The notes beneath the pieces were generated by a model, which was not told the DNA's origin, made no database searches, and was given only the letters and a program-made list of their open reading frames with translations. 64,000 nt of DNA from Bacteroidota bacterium. GTDB taxonomy: Bacteria; Bacteroidota; Bacteroidia; Chitinophagales; Saprospiraceae. Positions 40,167 through 49,542 of the stretch are shown piece by piece. Location: the NCBI GenBank assembly GCA_030147525.1, contig JASBVF010000027.1, forward strand, positions 1 through 64,000, given 5' to 3'. The first letter of the stretch is position 1, and every line of letters starts with the position of its first letter. The position numbers were made by a program, and so were the translations under genes.

Positions 40167-41021
40167 ATGAGTAAAAACATTTTCATCACCAAAGCCTCCG
40201 GCGAAACCGTACCGTTTTCAGCGGAAAAACTCCGCCGTTCCCTCCGTCGTACTGGGGCAGGGGAGGAGGTGATGGATAGCATTGAAAAAGAAATAGGGCA
40301 AAGGCTCTATCCAGGGATAACCACGAAGGAAATATACCGACAGGCATTTTCCATGCTCAGGAAGGCCTCGGCCCACTTAGCTGCCAAATATAAGTTGAAG
40401 AAAGCTCTTCAAGAGCTGGGGCCTTCCGGTTATCCCTTTGAGAAATATGTTGGTGAAATATTGAAGCACGAAGGCTATAAAACCAGGGTCGGCCAAATCG
40501 TGCAGGGGAATTGTGTGCAACATGAGGTGGACGTTATTGCCTCCAAGGACGACCAACATTTTATGATTGAGTGCAAATTCCACAGCGACCAAGGGCGGAA
40601 GTGCGATGTCAAAATCCCCCTTTACATCCACTCCCGCTTCCTGGACGTGGAAAAAGCCTGGCAGGAGAAGCCGGGGCATAGGCATAAATTCCATCAGGGC
40701 TGGGTGGTGACCAATACCCGCTTCACCACCGATGCCATCCAATACGGGACTTGCGCGGGGCTGAACCTCGTCTCTTGGGATTTCCCCAAAAAAAGCAGCT
40801 TAAGGGAACGCATTGATGGCTCCGGCCTGCACCCGGTTACCTGCCTGACCACCTTGACCAAAAAGGAGAAACAACAGCTGTTGGACAAGGGCATCGTGCT
40901 CTGTCAGGAGCTTTGTCAAAATGAGAAGCTGTTGAAAGAAATTGGCGTACAGCCAACACGGGAAAAGAAAGTGATGGAGGAAGCAAGGCTTATTTGTGAA
41001 ACAAAAATTCAATTAAAATGA
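40167..41021 (+). CDS. ATP-cone domain fused to an Mrr-like endonuclease domain
   Basis: A 284-residue protein. Residues 1-88 form an ATP-cone (FITKASGETVPFSAEKLRRS ... YKLKKALQELGP), known as nucleotide-sensing lid of ribonucleotide reductases and NrdR. Residues about 89-200 are a restriction-endonuclease-like fold: YPFEKYVGEILKHEGYKTRV, then E120-V-D122 (HEVDVIAS) and E135-C-K137 (MIECKFH), the PD-(D/E)XK catalytic triad in order. The design suggests a nuclease gated by ATP or dATP level. Its stop overlaps the MBL-fold RNase by 4 nt, so both are made together. Confidence 0.82.
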   Translation: MSKNIFITKASGETVPFSAEKLRRSLRRTGAGEEVMDSIEKEIGQRLYPGITTKEIYRQAFSMLRKASAHLAAKYKLKKALQELGPSGYPFEKYVGEILKHEGYKTRVGQIVQGNCVQHEVDVIASKDDQHFMIECKFHSDQGRKCDVKIPLYIHSRFLDVEKAWQEKPGHRHKFHQGWVVTNTRFTTDAIQYGTCAGLNLVSWDFPKKSSLRERIDGSGLHPVTCLTTLTKKEKQQLLDKGIVLCQELCQNEKLLKEIGVQPTREKKVMEEARLICETKIQLK

Positions 41022-42427
41022 ACGAAAATATCCAAATCCACTTCCTCGGTGCTGCCGACACTGTCACGGGTTCCAAATACCTCATCGAGGTTTTGGGCAA
41101 AAAAATCATGGTGGACTGCGGCTTGTTCCAGGGTCTAAAAAAGTTGAGGAACCTGAACTGGGATTCTCTCCCGGTGGACGTGGCAGCGATTGACGCCGTG
41201 CTGCTCACCCATGCCCACCTCGACCATACTGGCTACCTGCCGAGGTTGGTCAAATCCGGTTTCAAAGGCAAAATATACGGCACTGCCCCGACGCTCGACA
41301 TTGCCGAAATCATCCTGCGGGACAGTGCGAAAATACAAGAGGAAGAAGCCGCGCAGGCCAACGAGAAAGGGTACTCAAAACACAGTCCGGCCAAACCGCT
41401 TTATGACCTGAAAGATGTGGACAAAACGCTCCTGCGCTTTGAAGAAACCCCGCTCGACCAATGGCTGCCGCTTTTTGACGGCATTAAAGTCAGGTATCAA
41501 TACAATGGCCATATCCTCGGCGCTACTTTCATCGAAATAGACGCCGCTGGAAAGCGGTTGGTCTTTTCCGGCGACATCGGACGGGAGGAGGACTATTTGC
41601 TTTTCCCATACAAAAAACCCGAACGAGCTGACCTCCTGTTCATCGAAAGCACCTACGGCGACCGCCTCCACCAGGCGGGGAATATCGAAGAGGAATTGCT
41701 CCAACATGTCAAGGAAACCTATCAGGAGGGAGGGACGCTCATCATCCCCAGCTTTGCCGTCGAGCGCACCCAAACGCTCATGTACCTGCTCTGGCAACTG
41801 CGGCAAAAAGGGCTGATGCCCAACATGCCCGTTTACATGGACAGCCCGATGGGTGCCAATGTTTTGCGTGTGTTTCACCGCTCCGCAAAGTGGCACAAAC
41901 TCCCAAAAGAAGATTGCGATAAAATGTGCGACTACATCCAGACGGTTACGAGTTTCAAGGAAACCTGGGAAATTATTGACAACAAAAGCCCAAAAATCGT
42001 CATCGCTGGCAGTGGCATGGTGACTGGCGGGCGGGTGCTTACCTACCTCACCAAATATCTCGAAAAACCGGAAACCCGGGTGCTGCTGGTGGGCTATCAG
42101 GCAGAAGGTACCCGTGGCAGGCAGTTGCAGGAAGGAGCGCACGAGGTGAAAATCTATGGAAAATACTACCCCGTGAAAGCAAAAATTATCCTACTGCAAG
42201 GGCTCTCCGCCCATGCCGATCAGCGGGAATTATTGAACTGGCTCGGCGACATAAAAAACACGCCCGAAAAGGTTTTCATCGTACATGGCGAGGCACATGC
42301 AGCGGATGTGCTGCGGGTGAAAATCAAGGATGAATATGGCTGGGAATGTGTCGTTCCGGAGTTGTATTCGATTGAAACATTTGAAGGGGGAAAACCAAAA
42401 ATCTTGGCAAGCAATCCATCAAAATAA
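41018..42427 (+). CDS. MBL-fold/beta-CASP ribonuclease
   Basis: A 469-residue protein with metal motif H65-x-H67-x-D69-H70 (LLTHAHLDHTGYLPRL), HNGH-type signature GHILGATF, GDIGREED and FIESTYGDR. The beta-CASP part has PSFAVERTQTLMYLLW and IAGSGMVTGGR. The RMMBL end is LSAHADQRELLNWL and VFIVHGEA. The family includes RNase and DNA nucleases (YSH1-like, exonuclease). Translation is coupled to the ATP-cone protein (4-nt overlap). Likely RNA turnover or processing under energy stress. Confidence 0.85.
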   Translation: MNENIQIHFLGAADTVTGSKYLIEVLGKKIMVDCGLFQGLKKLRNLNWDSLPVDVAAIDAVLLTHAHLDHTGYLPRLVKSGFKGKIYGTAPTLDIAEIILRDSAKIQEEEAAQANEKGYSKHSPAKPLYDLKDVDKTLLRFEETPLDQWLPLFDGIKVRYQYNGHILGATFIEIDAAGKRLVFSGDIGREEDYLLFPYKKPERADLLFIESTYGDRLHQAGNIEEELLQHVKETYQEGGTLIIPSFAVERTQTLMYLLWQLRQKGLMPNMPVYMDSPMGANVLRVFHRSAKWHKLPKEDCDKMCDYIQTVTSFKETWEIIDNKSPKIVIAGSGMVTGGRVLTYLTKYLEKPETRVLLVGYQAEGTRGRQLQEGAHEVKIYGKYYPVKAKIILLQGLSAHADQRELLNWLGDIKNTPEKVFIVHGEAHAADVLRVKIKDEYGWECVVPELYSIETFEGGKPKILASNPSK

Positions 42428-42436
42428 ATCTTACTC

Positions 42437-43081
42437 ATGCACCATCTGATAATCCAATTGCTTAAACCCTTCATCAACGCCTCGGCGAAAAAAACATTGA
42501 TGCAGCATTTTGATAAAAATGCAGTCCGAGCCATACTCAAAAATGCCTGGGTGGAATATGCCATTTTAAAAAAGGAAGTATCCCCTGAGCAAAACTTTGG
42601 AGCAAGAATCATGGTCGGGCTGGCAATTGTCTCAGAGGCTTTTTACCAACAACTTTTACAAAAAGCAGGAGAGCAGAGAGCATATCAGCTTTTTAATGAA
42701 ATAGCCTGGGATATTTATTCAAAAATGGGTGGGTTGGCTTACCGGCTTACAAGCTTGACTTCGAAAAACAAGTACGACCATCTTTTGAAAGCTACCCGGC
42801 TGTTCCGGGCATTTCCCTTTTCAAGCCCCTCGTACAGGTGGAAGGATTTGCCTTCAGAGCCCGGCGTGGTTGCCTTCAATTGCGAGCGATGTCCGGTGGC
42901 AAATTATTTTAAAAATAGGGGCAATGCCCAACTGGGTTTTAACACCTGGTGCCAATTGGATTTTCGCTTAGCGAAGCTGTGGGGAGGCACTCTTTCACTG
43001 ACCAACACCATCGCTGGCGGGGCGGAGGTTTGTGATTTCAGATGGAAGGTAGATGAACGTAATAGTAAAAACGAACCATAG
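42437..43081 (+). CDS. L-2-amino-thiazoline-4-carboxylic acid hydrolase-like protein
   Basis: A 214-residue protein. The C-terminal half has VAFNCERCPVANYFKNRGNA, NTWCQLDFRLAKLW, LTNTIAGGAEVCDFRW. These Cys-containing blocks, and the last in particular, match the ATC hydrolase family (PF14196). Activity on thiazoline carboxylate (a step to L-cysteine) is known for the founding enzyme; here the real substrate is unknown. It has no signal peptide and lies between the MBL ribonuclease and an alpha/beta hydrolase. Confidence 0.72.
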   Translation: MHHLIIQLLKPFINASAKKTLMQHFDKNAVRAILKNAWVEYAILKKEVSPEQNFGARIMVGLAIVSEAFYQQLLQKAGEQRAYQLFNEIAWDIYSKMGGLAYRLTSLTSKNKYDHLLKATRLFRAFPFSSPSYRWKDLPSEPGVVAFNCERCPVANYFKNRGNAQLGFNTWCQLDFRLAKLWGGTLSLTNTIAGGAEVCDFRWKVDERNSKNEP

Positions 43082-43146
43082 TCGGTACAGGGGCCTTCAA
43101 GTACGAAGCCGTGTCATCCAACAGAAAACACTGAAAGTTGAAAAAG

Positions 43147-44049
43147 ATGTTAACCATAACGTTTATTGCCATCATAGTTGCCTTTGTTGGGGTTGGGCTG
43201 CATGGCTATCTACACGGGGTCATGGCGCCACCCTACGACCCTGAAAATATGACGCTCAACTACGAGCGGATTGGCAATGGCCAGAAAAAGTTAGTGCTGC
43301 TGCATGGCCTGACAGGTTCCTTGAAATATTGGAAAACAGGGCTGGGTGATTTGCCCGATTCCTGTTCCATACTGCTCATTGACCTTCTGGGCTTTGGGGA
43401 CTCGCCCAAGCCCAACAGCAAATACGACCTTGAAGAGCATTTGGGAGCAATAGAAAAAGTGGTAAAAAAAGAAGGTTTTGATTCCGGTGATGTAATCGTG
43501 GTGGGGCACTCGCTCGGTGCCATTTTGACCATCGGGCTGGTTGGAAAACACCCGGACTGGTTTCAAAGCCTGGCCGTCATCGGGCTTCCCAATTATAGCG
43601 GAAAAGAAGCCATCAAAACCAAGTTCGGCAAGGCTTCCCTATGGGATGGTGTGAGCGTGGATTCCAGGTACAAGTTCGTTTGCTTTTTCCACCCGCTTTA
43701 CATGACGGAGTGGTTTCGGCCCAAAAACATCCCGAAGGATGTTTTCAAAGACGCCGGCAAACATACTTGGGTCAGTTATTACCGCACCCTTGATGAGGTC
43801 ATTATCAATACTGACCTCCTACAATTGGCTTCCCAAATCAAGGACAAAAGGATACTGCTCATACATGGCAGTAACGATGCTGCGGCGGCGATAGAAAATG
43901 TGGAATTGCTTCTCCCCATTTTTACCAATGCAAAATTTATAAGGTTTCTCGGAGCTGACCACCACCTCTATTTGGAAGATCCATCGGGCGTCTGGGCATT
44001 GATAGAGCCACTTTTTTCCACCGACAAAAAATTAAAACTCGTCAAATGA
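43147..44049 (+). CDS. Alpha/beta hydrolase
   Basis: A 300-residue alpha/beta hydrolase. After an N-terminal membrane anchor ([20 protein letters not shown]) come [15 protein letters not shown] (oxyanion region), the nucleophile elbow VVGHSLGAI with Ser, then an acid in the [11 protein letters not shown] region and His in [13 protein letters not shown]. The ATG at 43147 is preferred to a TTG three codons earlier. Substrate unknown: ester or lipid-like. The 3' end overlaps the aldolase gene by 4 nt (ATGA), which implies coupling. Confidence 0.78.
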   Translation: MLTITFIAIIVAFVGVGLHGYLHGVMAPPYDPENMTLNYERIGNGQKKLVLLHGLTGSLKYWKTGLGDLPDSCSILLIDLLGFGDSPKPNSKYDLEEHLGAIEKVVKKEGFDSGDVIVVGHSLGAILTIGLVGKHPDWFQSLAVIGLPNYSGKEAIKTKFGKASLWDGVSVDSRYKFVCFFHPLYMTEWFRPKNIPKDVFKDAGKHTWVSYYRTLDEVIINTDLLQLASQIKDKRILLIHGSNDAAAAIENVELLLPIFTNAKFIRFLGADHHLYLEDPSGVWALIEPLFSTDKKLKLVK

Positions 44050-45107
44050 ATACCACTCAAAAAGTAACCGACTTGCTCGGCTCAGATGCTTCATGGCTGC
44101 TTGGGCATGAATGCACCTTGATTCCAAAAGAATCAATAGAACTACCTGCCCCTGATTTTTTGGAAAAAGTATTTGTCAACAGCAACCGCAGCCCACAGGT
44201 GCTCCGCAGCCTGGCGCAGCTTTTCGGGCATGGTAATCTGGGTGGCATCGGCTACCTGAGCATACTGCCCGTTGACCAGGGGATTGAGCACACCGCTGCC
44301 TTCTCCTTTTATAAAAACCCCGACTATTTCAAACCGGAAAACATTGTCCGCCTGGCCATCGAAGCGGGCTGCAATGGCGTGGCTTCCACCTTTGGCGTGC
44401 TTGCGCTCAACGCCAGAAAGTACGCCCACAAAATCCCTTTCATCGTAAAAATCAACCACAACGAATTGCTGACCCACCCGAACAAATACGACCAAGTGCT
44501 TTTCGGCAATGTTCGGGAAGCGTGGAACTTGGGGGCAGTAGCGGTCGGGGCCACCATTTATTTTGGCTCAAAAGAAAGCAACCGGCAGCTTCAGGAAATT
44601 GCCGAAGCTTTTGCCCAAGCCCATGAGTTGGGCATGGCCACCATCCTTTGGTGCTACACCCGCAATGAAGCCTTTAAAAAGGAAGAGAAGGATTACCACG
44701 CCGCTGCCGATTTAACGGGACAGGCCAACCATCTTGGCGTGACCATTCAGGCGGATATCATCAAACAGAAACTACCCACTACCAATTTTGGATTCCGGGA
44801 TATACAGTTCGGAAAATACGGTGAGGAAATGTACGAAGCCCTTTCCTCTGACCATCCGGTTGACCTCTGCCGCTTGCAGGTTGCCAATTGCTACATGGGG
44901 CAGATTGGGCTGATAAATTCCGGTGGCGGTTCAAAGGGCGGTTCTGATTTGGCGGAAGCCGTGAGGACTGCTGTCATCAACAAACGGGCAGGTGGCATGG
45001 GCCTCATCCTCGGCAGGAAGGCGTTCCAGCGGCCGATGAAGGAAGGGGTGGAAATCATCAATAGCGTCCAGCAAGTATATCTGGAAAAGGAAATTACCAT
45101 TGCCTGA
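44046..45107 (+). CDS. Class I fructose-bisphosphate aldolase (DhnA/FbaB type)
   Basis: A 353-residue aldolase of the archaeal/DhnA-like class I type. It has [15 protein letters not shown], the strand [33 protein letters not shown], and the phosphate-binding [20 protein letters not shown] followed by [15 protein letters not shown]. The Schiff-base Lys is probably in the latter region or in PFIVKINH; I cannot decide from sequence alone. It makes or cleaves fructose-1,6-bisphosphate or a related sugar phosphate. It starts 4 nt before the end of the hydrolase gene and 13 nt separate it from the AMP/thymidine phosphorylase gene, so it belongs to the same operon. Confidence 0.82.
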   Translation: MNTTQKVTDLLGSDASWLLGHECTLIPKESIELPAPDFLEKVFVNSNRSPQVLRSLAQLFGHGNLGGIGYLSILPVDQGIEHTAAFSFYKNPDYFKPENIVRLAIEAGCNGVASTFGVLALNARKYAHKIPFIVKINHNELLTHPNKYDQVLFGNVREAWNLGAVAVGATIYFGSKESNRQLQEIAEAFAQAHELGMATILWCYTRNEAFKKEEKDYHAAADLTGQANHLGVTIQADIIKQKLPTTNFGFRDIQFGKYGEEMYEALSSDHPVDLCRLQVANCYMGQIGLINSGGGSKGGSDLAEAVRTAVINKRAGGMGLILGRKAFQRPMKEGVEIINSVQQVYLEKEITIA

Positions 45108-45120
45108 TTGCAAAAAGAAA

Positions 45121-46653
45121 ATGAACCACGATTCAAACATATTGAAGCTCAAGCGCCTCGGCATCGACACCCAGCGGGAGTACTTCGTCTATATGCGTGC
45201 TGATTGCCACATCTGCATTTCCGAAGGCTTCGAGGCATTGACCCGCATCGAGGTGACGGTGAAAGGAAAAACCATCATCGCCACTTTGAATGTGCTACAC
45301 AGCGAACTGCTACAGGACGGCGAAGCCAGTCTGTCGGAAAGTGCCTGGAACGCCCTGCGGGCGGAGGAGGGCGATACCATTGCTTTCAGCCATTTGCAGC
45401 CCGTAGGTTCCATGAGCCATGTCAGGTCGAAGATGTACGGAAACAAGCTGGGTGACGAAGCTTTCCATTCCATCATTGCCGATGTGGCGGAAGGGAAGTA
45501 TTCCAACATCGAACTGGCTGCTTTTATCACCGCTTGCGCCGGGGACAACCTCGACGCCGAAGAAATCGCAGGCTTGACCAAAGCAATGGTGGCGGTGGGT
45601 GAAAAACTGGATTGGGGACAGGGCATCGTGGTGGACAAACACTGCGTCGGCGGCCTGCCCGGCAACCGCACCACACCCATCGTGGTGGCCATCATCGCCG
45701 CAGCCGGGCTGACCATTCCCAAAACCTCTTCCCGTGCCATTACCTCCCCGGCTGGCACAGCGGATACGATGGAAACTATGACATCCGTCAACCTGTCGCT
45801 CGATGAAATCAGGAACGTGGTGAAACGGGAGGGCGGTTGTATCGCCTGGGGCGGGGCAGTGAAGCTCAGTCCTGCCGATGATGTGCTCATCAAGATAGAA
45901 AAGGCGCTCGACGTGGACAGCGAGGGGCAAATGATTGCTTCCGTTTTGTCCAAAAAAGCGGCGGCTGGCTCCACCCATGTCGTCATTGACATCCCGGTGG
46001 GCAAAACGGCGAAAGTCCGCTCTCAGGTTGATGCCCAAAAACTGGAATTCTACTTCCGGCGGGTGGGGTTGGAAATCGGACTGGAAATCAAAATACTGAT
46101 GACGGACGGCTCGCAGCCAGTGGGCAGGGGCATCGGCCCGGCTTTGGAGGCACTGGATGTCCTGGCTGTTTTAAAACAAAAAAATAACCGCCCAAAAGAT
46201 TTGGAAGAAAGGGCCACACTCATAGCAGGCGTCCTGTTGGAAATGGGAGGTAAAGCCTTGCCCGGCAACGGTCAATCCATCGCACTGGACTTGTTGCGGG
46301 GCGGTGCTGCCTGGAAAAAATTCAGGGCGATTTGCGAAGCACAGGGAAGCTTTCGGGAGCCGGAGCCGGGAAAGCTGAAGCATGAGGTACGAGCCGTCAA
46401 AAGCGGTCGAGTGGAGGAAATTGACAACCGCCGGCTGGCCAAAGTCGCCAAGTTGTCGGGAGCGCCTTCCCGCCCGGGTGCAGGCGTGGTGCTGCATTGC
46501 AAAACCGGGCAAAAGTTGGTGGCGGGCGAACCGATGTTCACGCTTTACGCCGAGACTTCGGGAGAATTGAGCTATGCGAAAATGTACCTGGAAAGGGAAT
46601 TTGGGAACATCATTCGATTGGAGCCTTCGGCTTCGGCTGAAGGCTCGGAATGA
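45121..46653 (+). CDS. AMP phosphorylase / thymidine phosphorylase family protein
   Basis: A 510-residue protein. It has an N-terminal extra domain of about 90 residues (as in archaeal AMP phosphorylase), then the nucleoside-phosphorylase core: VVDKHCVGGLPGNRTTPIVV (phosphate-binding), KTSSRAITSPAGTADTMETM and a C-terminal domain with GPALEALDVLAVL. Archaeal relatives split AMP into adenine and ribose-1,5-bisphosphate; bacterial relatives are often named 'putative thymidine phosphorylase'. No R15P isomerase or RuBisCO is in this window, so the archaeal nucleotide salvage route is not complete here. The gene is followed by a strong terminator. Confidence 0.8.
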   Translation: MNHDSNILKLKRLGIDTQREYFVYMRADCHICISEGFEALTRIEVTVKGKTIIATLNVLHSELLQDGEASLSESAWNALRAEEGDTIAFSHLQPVGSMSHVRSKMYGNKLGDEAFHSIIADVAEGKYSNIELAAFITACAGDNLDAEEIAGLTKAMVAVGEKLDWGQGIVVDKHCVGGLPGNRTTPIVVAIIAAAGLTIPKTSSRAITSPAGTADTMETMTSVNLSLDEIRNVVKREGGCIAWGGAVKLSPADDVLIKIEKALDVDSEGQMIASVLSKKAAAGSTHVVIDIPVGKTAKVRSQVDAQKLEFYFRRVGLEIGLEIKILMTDGSQPVGRGIGPALEALDVLAVLKQKNNRPKDLEERATLIAGVLLEMGGKALPGNGQSIALDLLRGGAAWKKFRAICEAQGSFREPEPGKLKHEVRAVKSGRVEEIDNRRLAKVAKLSGAPSRPGAGVVLHCKTGQKLVAGEPMFTLYAETSGELSYAKMYLEREFGNIIRLEPSASAEGSE

Positions 46654-46693
46654 TTGCCCTACATGGGAAGAATCATTTGGTTTTTTGGGGTTA

Positions 46694-46744
46694 CCCTGCT
46701 ACTGAGGGGGAGATTAAGTTTTCCTCCTCGTAGCGGGGGTTTTT
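46694..46744 (+). terminator. Rho-independent terminator
   Basis: CCCTGCTACTGAGG (46694-46707) pairs with CCTCGTAGCGGGG (46726-46738) with one bulge and one G-U pair, and is followed by GTTTTTG. This ends the transcript carrying the aldolase and the phosphorylase and isolates the next gene. Confidence 0.7.
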
Positions 46745-46761
46745 GAAAAAAACAAGAGCGC

Positions 46762-47202
46762 ATGGAAGCAAGTAAAAATGGTAAAAAAATGAACAATGGC
46801 AAAGCCCCATCACCAATGGATGCTGACTATTCCAACATTTTGACGGGATGGCAAGCGCTTGAGGAAAGGCTCGACCTACTGGAAAGAAACCCTTTATTCA
46901 GGATAAAGAAAACCCTGATTGAAATACAAAACCAACAGCTTTTCCAATCGGCATCGAGCCTGGGGGCGGGCATCCTGGGTTTGGGGCTGGGCATCCTGCT
47001 CAGCCGCTGGATGGGCGCATGGACGTCTTTCCTCATAGCTGGCGGGCTGTTCATCCACGGCTGGGGCATGTACAAACTGCATTACAGCGGCAACGCTTCC
47101 TGGTCAAAACTCCCTGCCTGGCTGAAGATTTCCGTGGGGGTGTGCTGGTTGGTTCTGGCAGGCTTGCTTGGCTGGCTGCTGGTGAGAATTTTTGGAAATT
47201 AA
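46762..47202 (+). CDS. Unknown membrane protein
   Basis: A 146-residue protein: a soluble helical N-terminus (SNILTGWQALEERLDLLERN) and three hydrophobic segments (LGAGILGLGLGILLSRWM, WTSFLIAGGLFIHGWGMY, VGVCWLVLAGLLGWLLVRIF). I do not recognise the family. It follows the terminator at 46694 and lies 11 nt before the PRPP synthetase gene, and could be the first gene of that transcript. Confidence 0.6.
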   Translation: MEASKNGKKMNNGKAPSPMDADYSNILTGWQALEERLDLLERNPLFRIKKTLIEIQNQQLFQSASSLGAGILGLGLGILLSRWMGAWTSFLIAGGLFIHGWGMYKLHYSGNASWSKLPAWLKISVGVCWLVLAGLLGWLLVRIFGN

Positions 47203-47213
47203 AATTCAAGAAA

Positions 47214-48110
47214 ATGAAAATCATACTGTTCGCTCTGCCGGGAAATGAAGAATTGGCGAAGGTTTTAGCAGACAAACTGAAAGCTGAAATGGGTGAAGCC
47301 ACCATCCGCCGTTTCCCCGATGGGGAATCCTACGTCCGCATCCTGTCCGATGTGAAAGACAAGAAAGTGGTGTTGGTTTGTTCGCTGCACCAGCCCGACG
47401 AAAAGCTGCTTCCGCTCTACTTTTTGTCGAATGTAGCCAAAGATTTGGGGGCAAAATGCACCTGTCTCGTAGCGCCGTATCTGGCCTACATGCGGCAGGA
47501 TAAAATATTTCACGAAGGGGAAGGGGTGACCTCAAAATACTTTGCCCGGCTGGTTTCGGGCTTTGCCGACAGCCTGGTGACTGTTGACCCGCACTTGCAC
47601 CGCATCAGCAGTTTGGGTGAGGTTTACAGCATCCCGACCGAAGTGGTTCATGCGGCCGGTGCCATTTCCGAATGGATAAAAAAACACATCGAAAACCCGG
47701 TGCTGGTAGGCCCCGATAGCGAGAGCGAGCAATGGGTCTCGGAGGTGGCAAAGCATGCAGGAGCGCCATTTCTGGTTTTGGAAAAAACCCGGCATGGCGA
47801 CCGGGACGTGGAGGTCTCCGTGCCGCAAGTGGAGGCTTTTAAAAACCACACGCCTGTGCTGGTGGACGATATAATTTCGACAGCAAGAACGATGATAGAA
47901 ACGGTGGGACATTTGAAAAAAGCCAGCATGAAAGCCCCCGTCTGCATCGGCGTCCATGCGGTATTCTCAGGAGAGGCTTTTTGGGATTTGTTGAACTCCG
48001 GGGTGGAAAAAGTGGTGACCTGCAACACGATTCCACATGGAAGCAACGCCATTGATTTGAGTGGCCTGTATGTGGATTTTATCCAAAATTTTGAAAAACC
48101 AATTATTTAA
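47214..48110 (+). CDS. prs: Ribose-phosphate pyrophosphokinase (PRPP synthetase)
   Basis: A 298-residue protein starting at 47214 (MKIILFALPGN). It has FPDGESYVRI, the ATP/metal site VAPYLAYMRQDK, the flexible loop KTRHGDRDVEV and the PRPP-binding VLVDDIISTARTM. It makes 5-phosphoribosyl-1-pyrophosphate from ribose-5-phosphate and ATP. Its variant loop differs from the usual housekeeping PrsA, and I associate this type with clusters of phosphorylase and stress genes. It could feed nucleotide salvage with the phosphorylase encoded upstream. Confidence 0.85.
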   Translation: MKIILFALPGNEELAKVLADKLKAEMGEATIRRFPDGESYVRILSDVKDKKVVLVCSLHQPDEKLLPLYFLSNVAKDLGAKCTCLVAPYLAYMRQDKIFHEGEGVTSKYFARLVSGFADSLVTVDPHLHRISSLGEVYSIPTEVVHAAGAISEWIKKHIENPVLVGPDSESEQWVSEVAKHAGAPFLVLEKTRHGDRDVEVSVPQVEAFKNHTPVLVDDIISTARTMIETVGHLKKASMKAPVCIGVHAVFSGEAFWDLLNSGVEKVVTCNTIPHGSNAIDLSGLYVDFIQNFEKPII

Positions 48111-48114
48111 AAAT

Positions 48115-48795
48115 ATGAGGAGTTGCATGTCCATATTGACCTGTTTCCTGTTCCTTCTCCCCTTGTTGGGTTTCGCCCAGAGCGAAGAGGGCATGTTGAT
48201 TTACCAGATTGACGGCAACCGGTATTGCCGAAAAAATTACGACGGAAACAATAAGCTGACAAGCTACCAGTCCATCGAAGTCGGCAGCCTGAAAACAAGC
48301 GCTGAAAAGGTGGAAGCCAAATTGACTGTGATTACCTACGATGAAAAAGACAACATGAAAGGCGCTTCCCAAACCGTCATCACCTGCGACCCGAAGGCGA
48401 GCGAAGTGATGATGGGGATTTTCCCATTTGCGGGAGGCGCAACCAATAAATCCCTGAAAATAGAACTGCCAAAAAATGGAACGTTGTACCCGAAGGGCTG
48501 GAGGGAAAAAACTGCCTTGGAGGACTACACTTTCCAACTCAACTTTGAAGGGGGTGCGGCGGGCTTTTTCGGGACGGAAAGCAGCGTGTCGTTCACCGGG
48601 CGAAAAGTCAGCCAACCAAAGGAAGGGGTGTTTCGGATAGCCGGGAAGATGACGCTGAAGGCTTATATTTTGGGGATAAAAATTTCAACCATCAAATACG
48701 ATTACTCCGAAGATTTTGAAAAAAACACTGGCATTGTGCGCCAAAAATTCACGGAGGGCAACGGGAATTATTTCACGGTTGAAATCAAAAAATAG
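48115..48795 (+). CDS. Exported DUF3108-like protein
   Basis: A 226-residue protein with a signal peptide (TCFLFLLPLLGFAQSE). The mature domain is beta-rich (GMLIYQIDGNRYCRKNYDGN and YSEDFEKNTGIVRQKFTEGN), reminiscent of DUF3108-type periplasmic proteins. The ATG at 48115 starts just after the PRPP synthetase stop and opens the signal peptide. Function unknown. It is 2 nt before the PPK2 gene. Confidence 0.55.
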   Translation: MRSCMSILTCFLFLLPLLGFAQSEEGMLIYQIDGNRYCRKNYDGNNKLTSYQSIEVGSLKTSAEKVEAKLTVITYDEKDNMKGASQTVITCDPKASEVMMGIFPFAGGATNKSLKIELPKNGTLYPKGWREKTALEDYTFQLNFEGGAAGFFGTESSVSFTGRKVSQPKEGVFRIAGKMTLKAYILGIKISTIKYDYSEDFEKNTGIVRQKFTEGNGNYFTVEIKK

Positions 48796-48797
48796 CA

Positions 48798-49529
48798 ATG
48801 ATTGAGCTTGATAAAATAAATACCAGCGCACCGGACGGTGCAAAGAAAAAAGCAATGAACCGGGAACTGACTGCCTTGCACAAGCGGCTGTTTTCCCTGC
48901 AAAATGTGCTGTATGCAGAGGGCAGGCACCCCATTTTAATCATCCTGCAGGGCATGGACACCGCTGGAAAAGACGGCGCCATCCGCCATGTTTTTTCCTG
49001 TGTGAACCCGATGGGCTGTAACGTCAAATCCTTCAAGGCACCGACGGAGGAAGAGCAAAACCACGATTTCCTCTGGCGCATTTATCCGTACCTGCCGGCA
49101 AAAGGGATGATGCAGATATTCAACCGCTCCCACTATGAGGACATCCTGGTGCCTTCCATTCATGGCACGTTGTCCACGGCGGCCATCGAAGAACGCTACC
49201 ATTTTATCAACTGCTTTGAAAAGCAAATACATGCAAGCGGCTCGGTGATTTTGAAATTTTTCCTGCACATTTCAAAAAAGGAACAGGCAAAACGAATCGA
49301 AGCACGAAAGCAAGACCCGCACAAAAAATGGAAGTACGACCAATCTGACGAGCGGGAAGCAAAAAGCTGGGAAACCTATTCACGGGTTTACGAAAGCATC
49401 CTCCAGCGGTGCAGCCCCGAAATCCCGTGGCACATCGTGCCTGCCGACCAGAAATGGTACCGGAATTACTACATCGCCAACCGCATTGTCGAACAGTTGG
49501 AAAAACTGAACTTAAAATACCCTTCATAA
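48798..49529 (+). CDS. ppk2: Polyphosphate kinase 2 (PPK2)
   Basis: A 243-residue protein. Walker A is ILQGMDTAGKDGAIRHVF (residues about 47-64), followed by EQNHDFLWRIYPYLPAKG and IFNRSHYEDILVPS (lid and Walker B region). PADQKWYRNYYIANRI is the C-terminal part. PPK2 enzymes use polyphosphate to phosphorylate nucleoside mono- or diphosphates. Single-domain length fits class I or III. It links polyphosphate to the AMP/PRPP enzymes nearby and is likely cytoplasmic. Confidence 0.88.
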   Translation: MIELDKINTSAPDGAKKKAMNRELTALHKRLFSLQNVLYAEGRHPILIILQGMDTAGKDGAIRHVFSCVNPMGCNVKSFKAPTEEEQNHDFLWRIYPYLPAKGMMQIFNRSHYEDILVPSIHGTLSTAAIEERYHFINCFEKQIHASGSVILKFFLHISKKEQAKRIEARKQDPHKKWKYDQSDEREAKSWETYSRVYESILQRCSPEIPWHIVPADQKWYRNYYIANRIVEQLEKLNLKYPS

Positions 49530-49542
49530 AAAATACATCATC

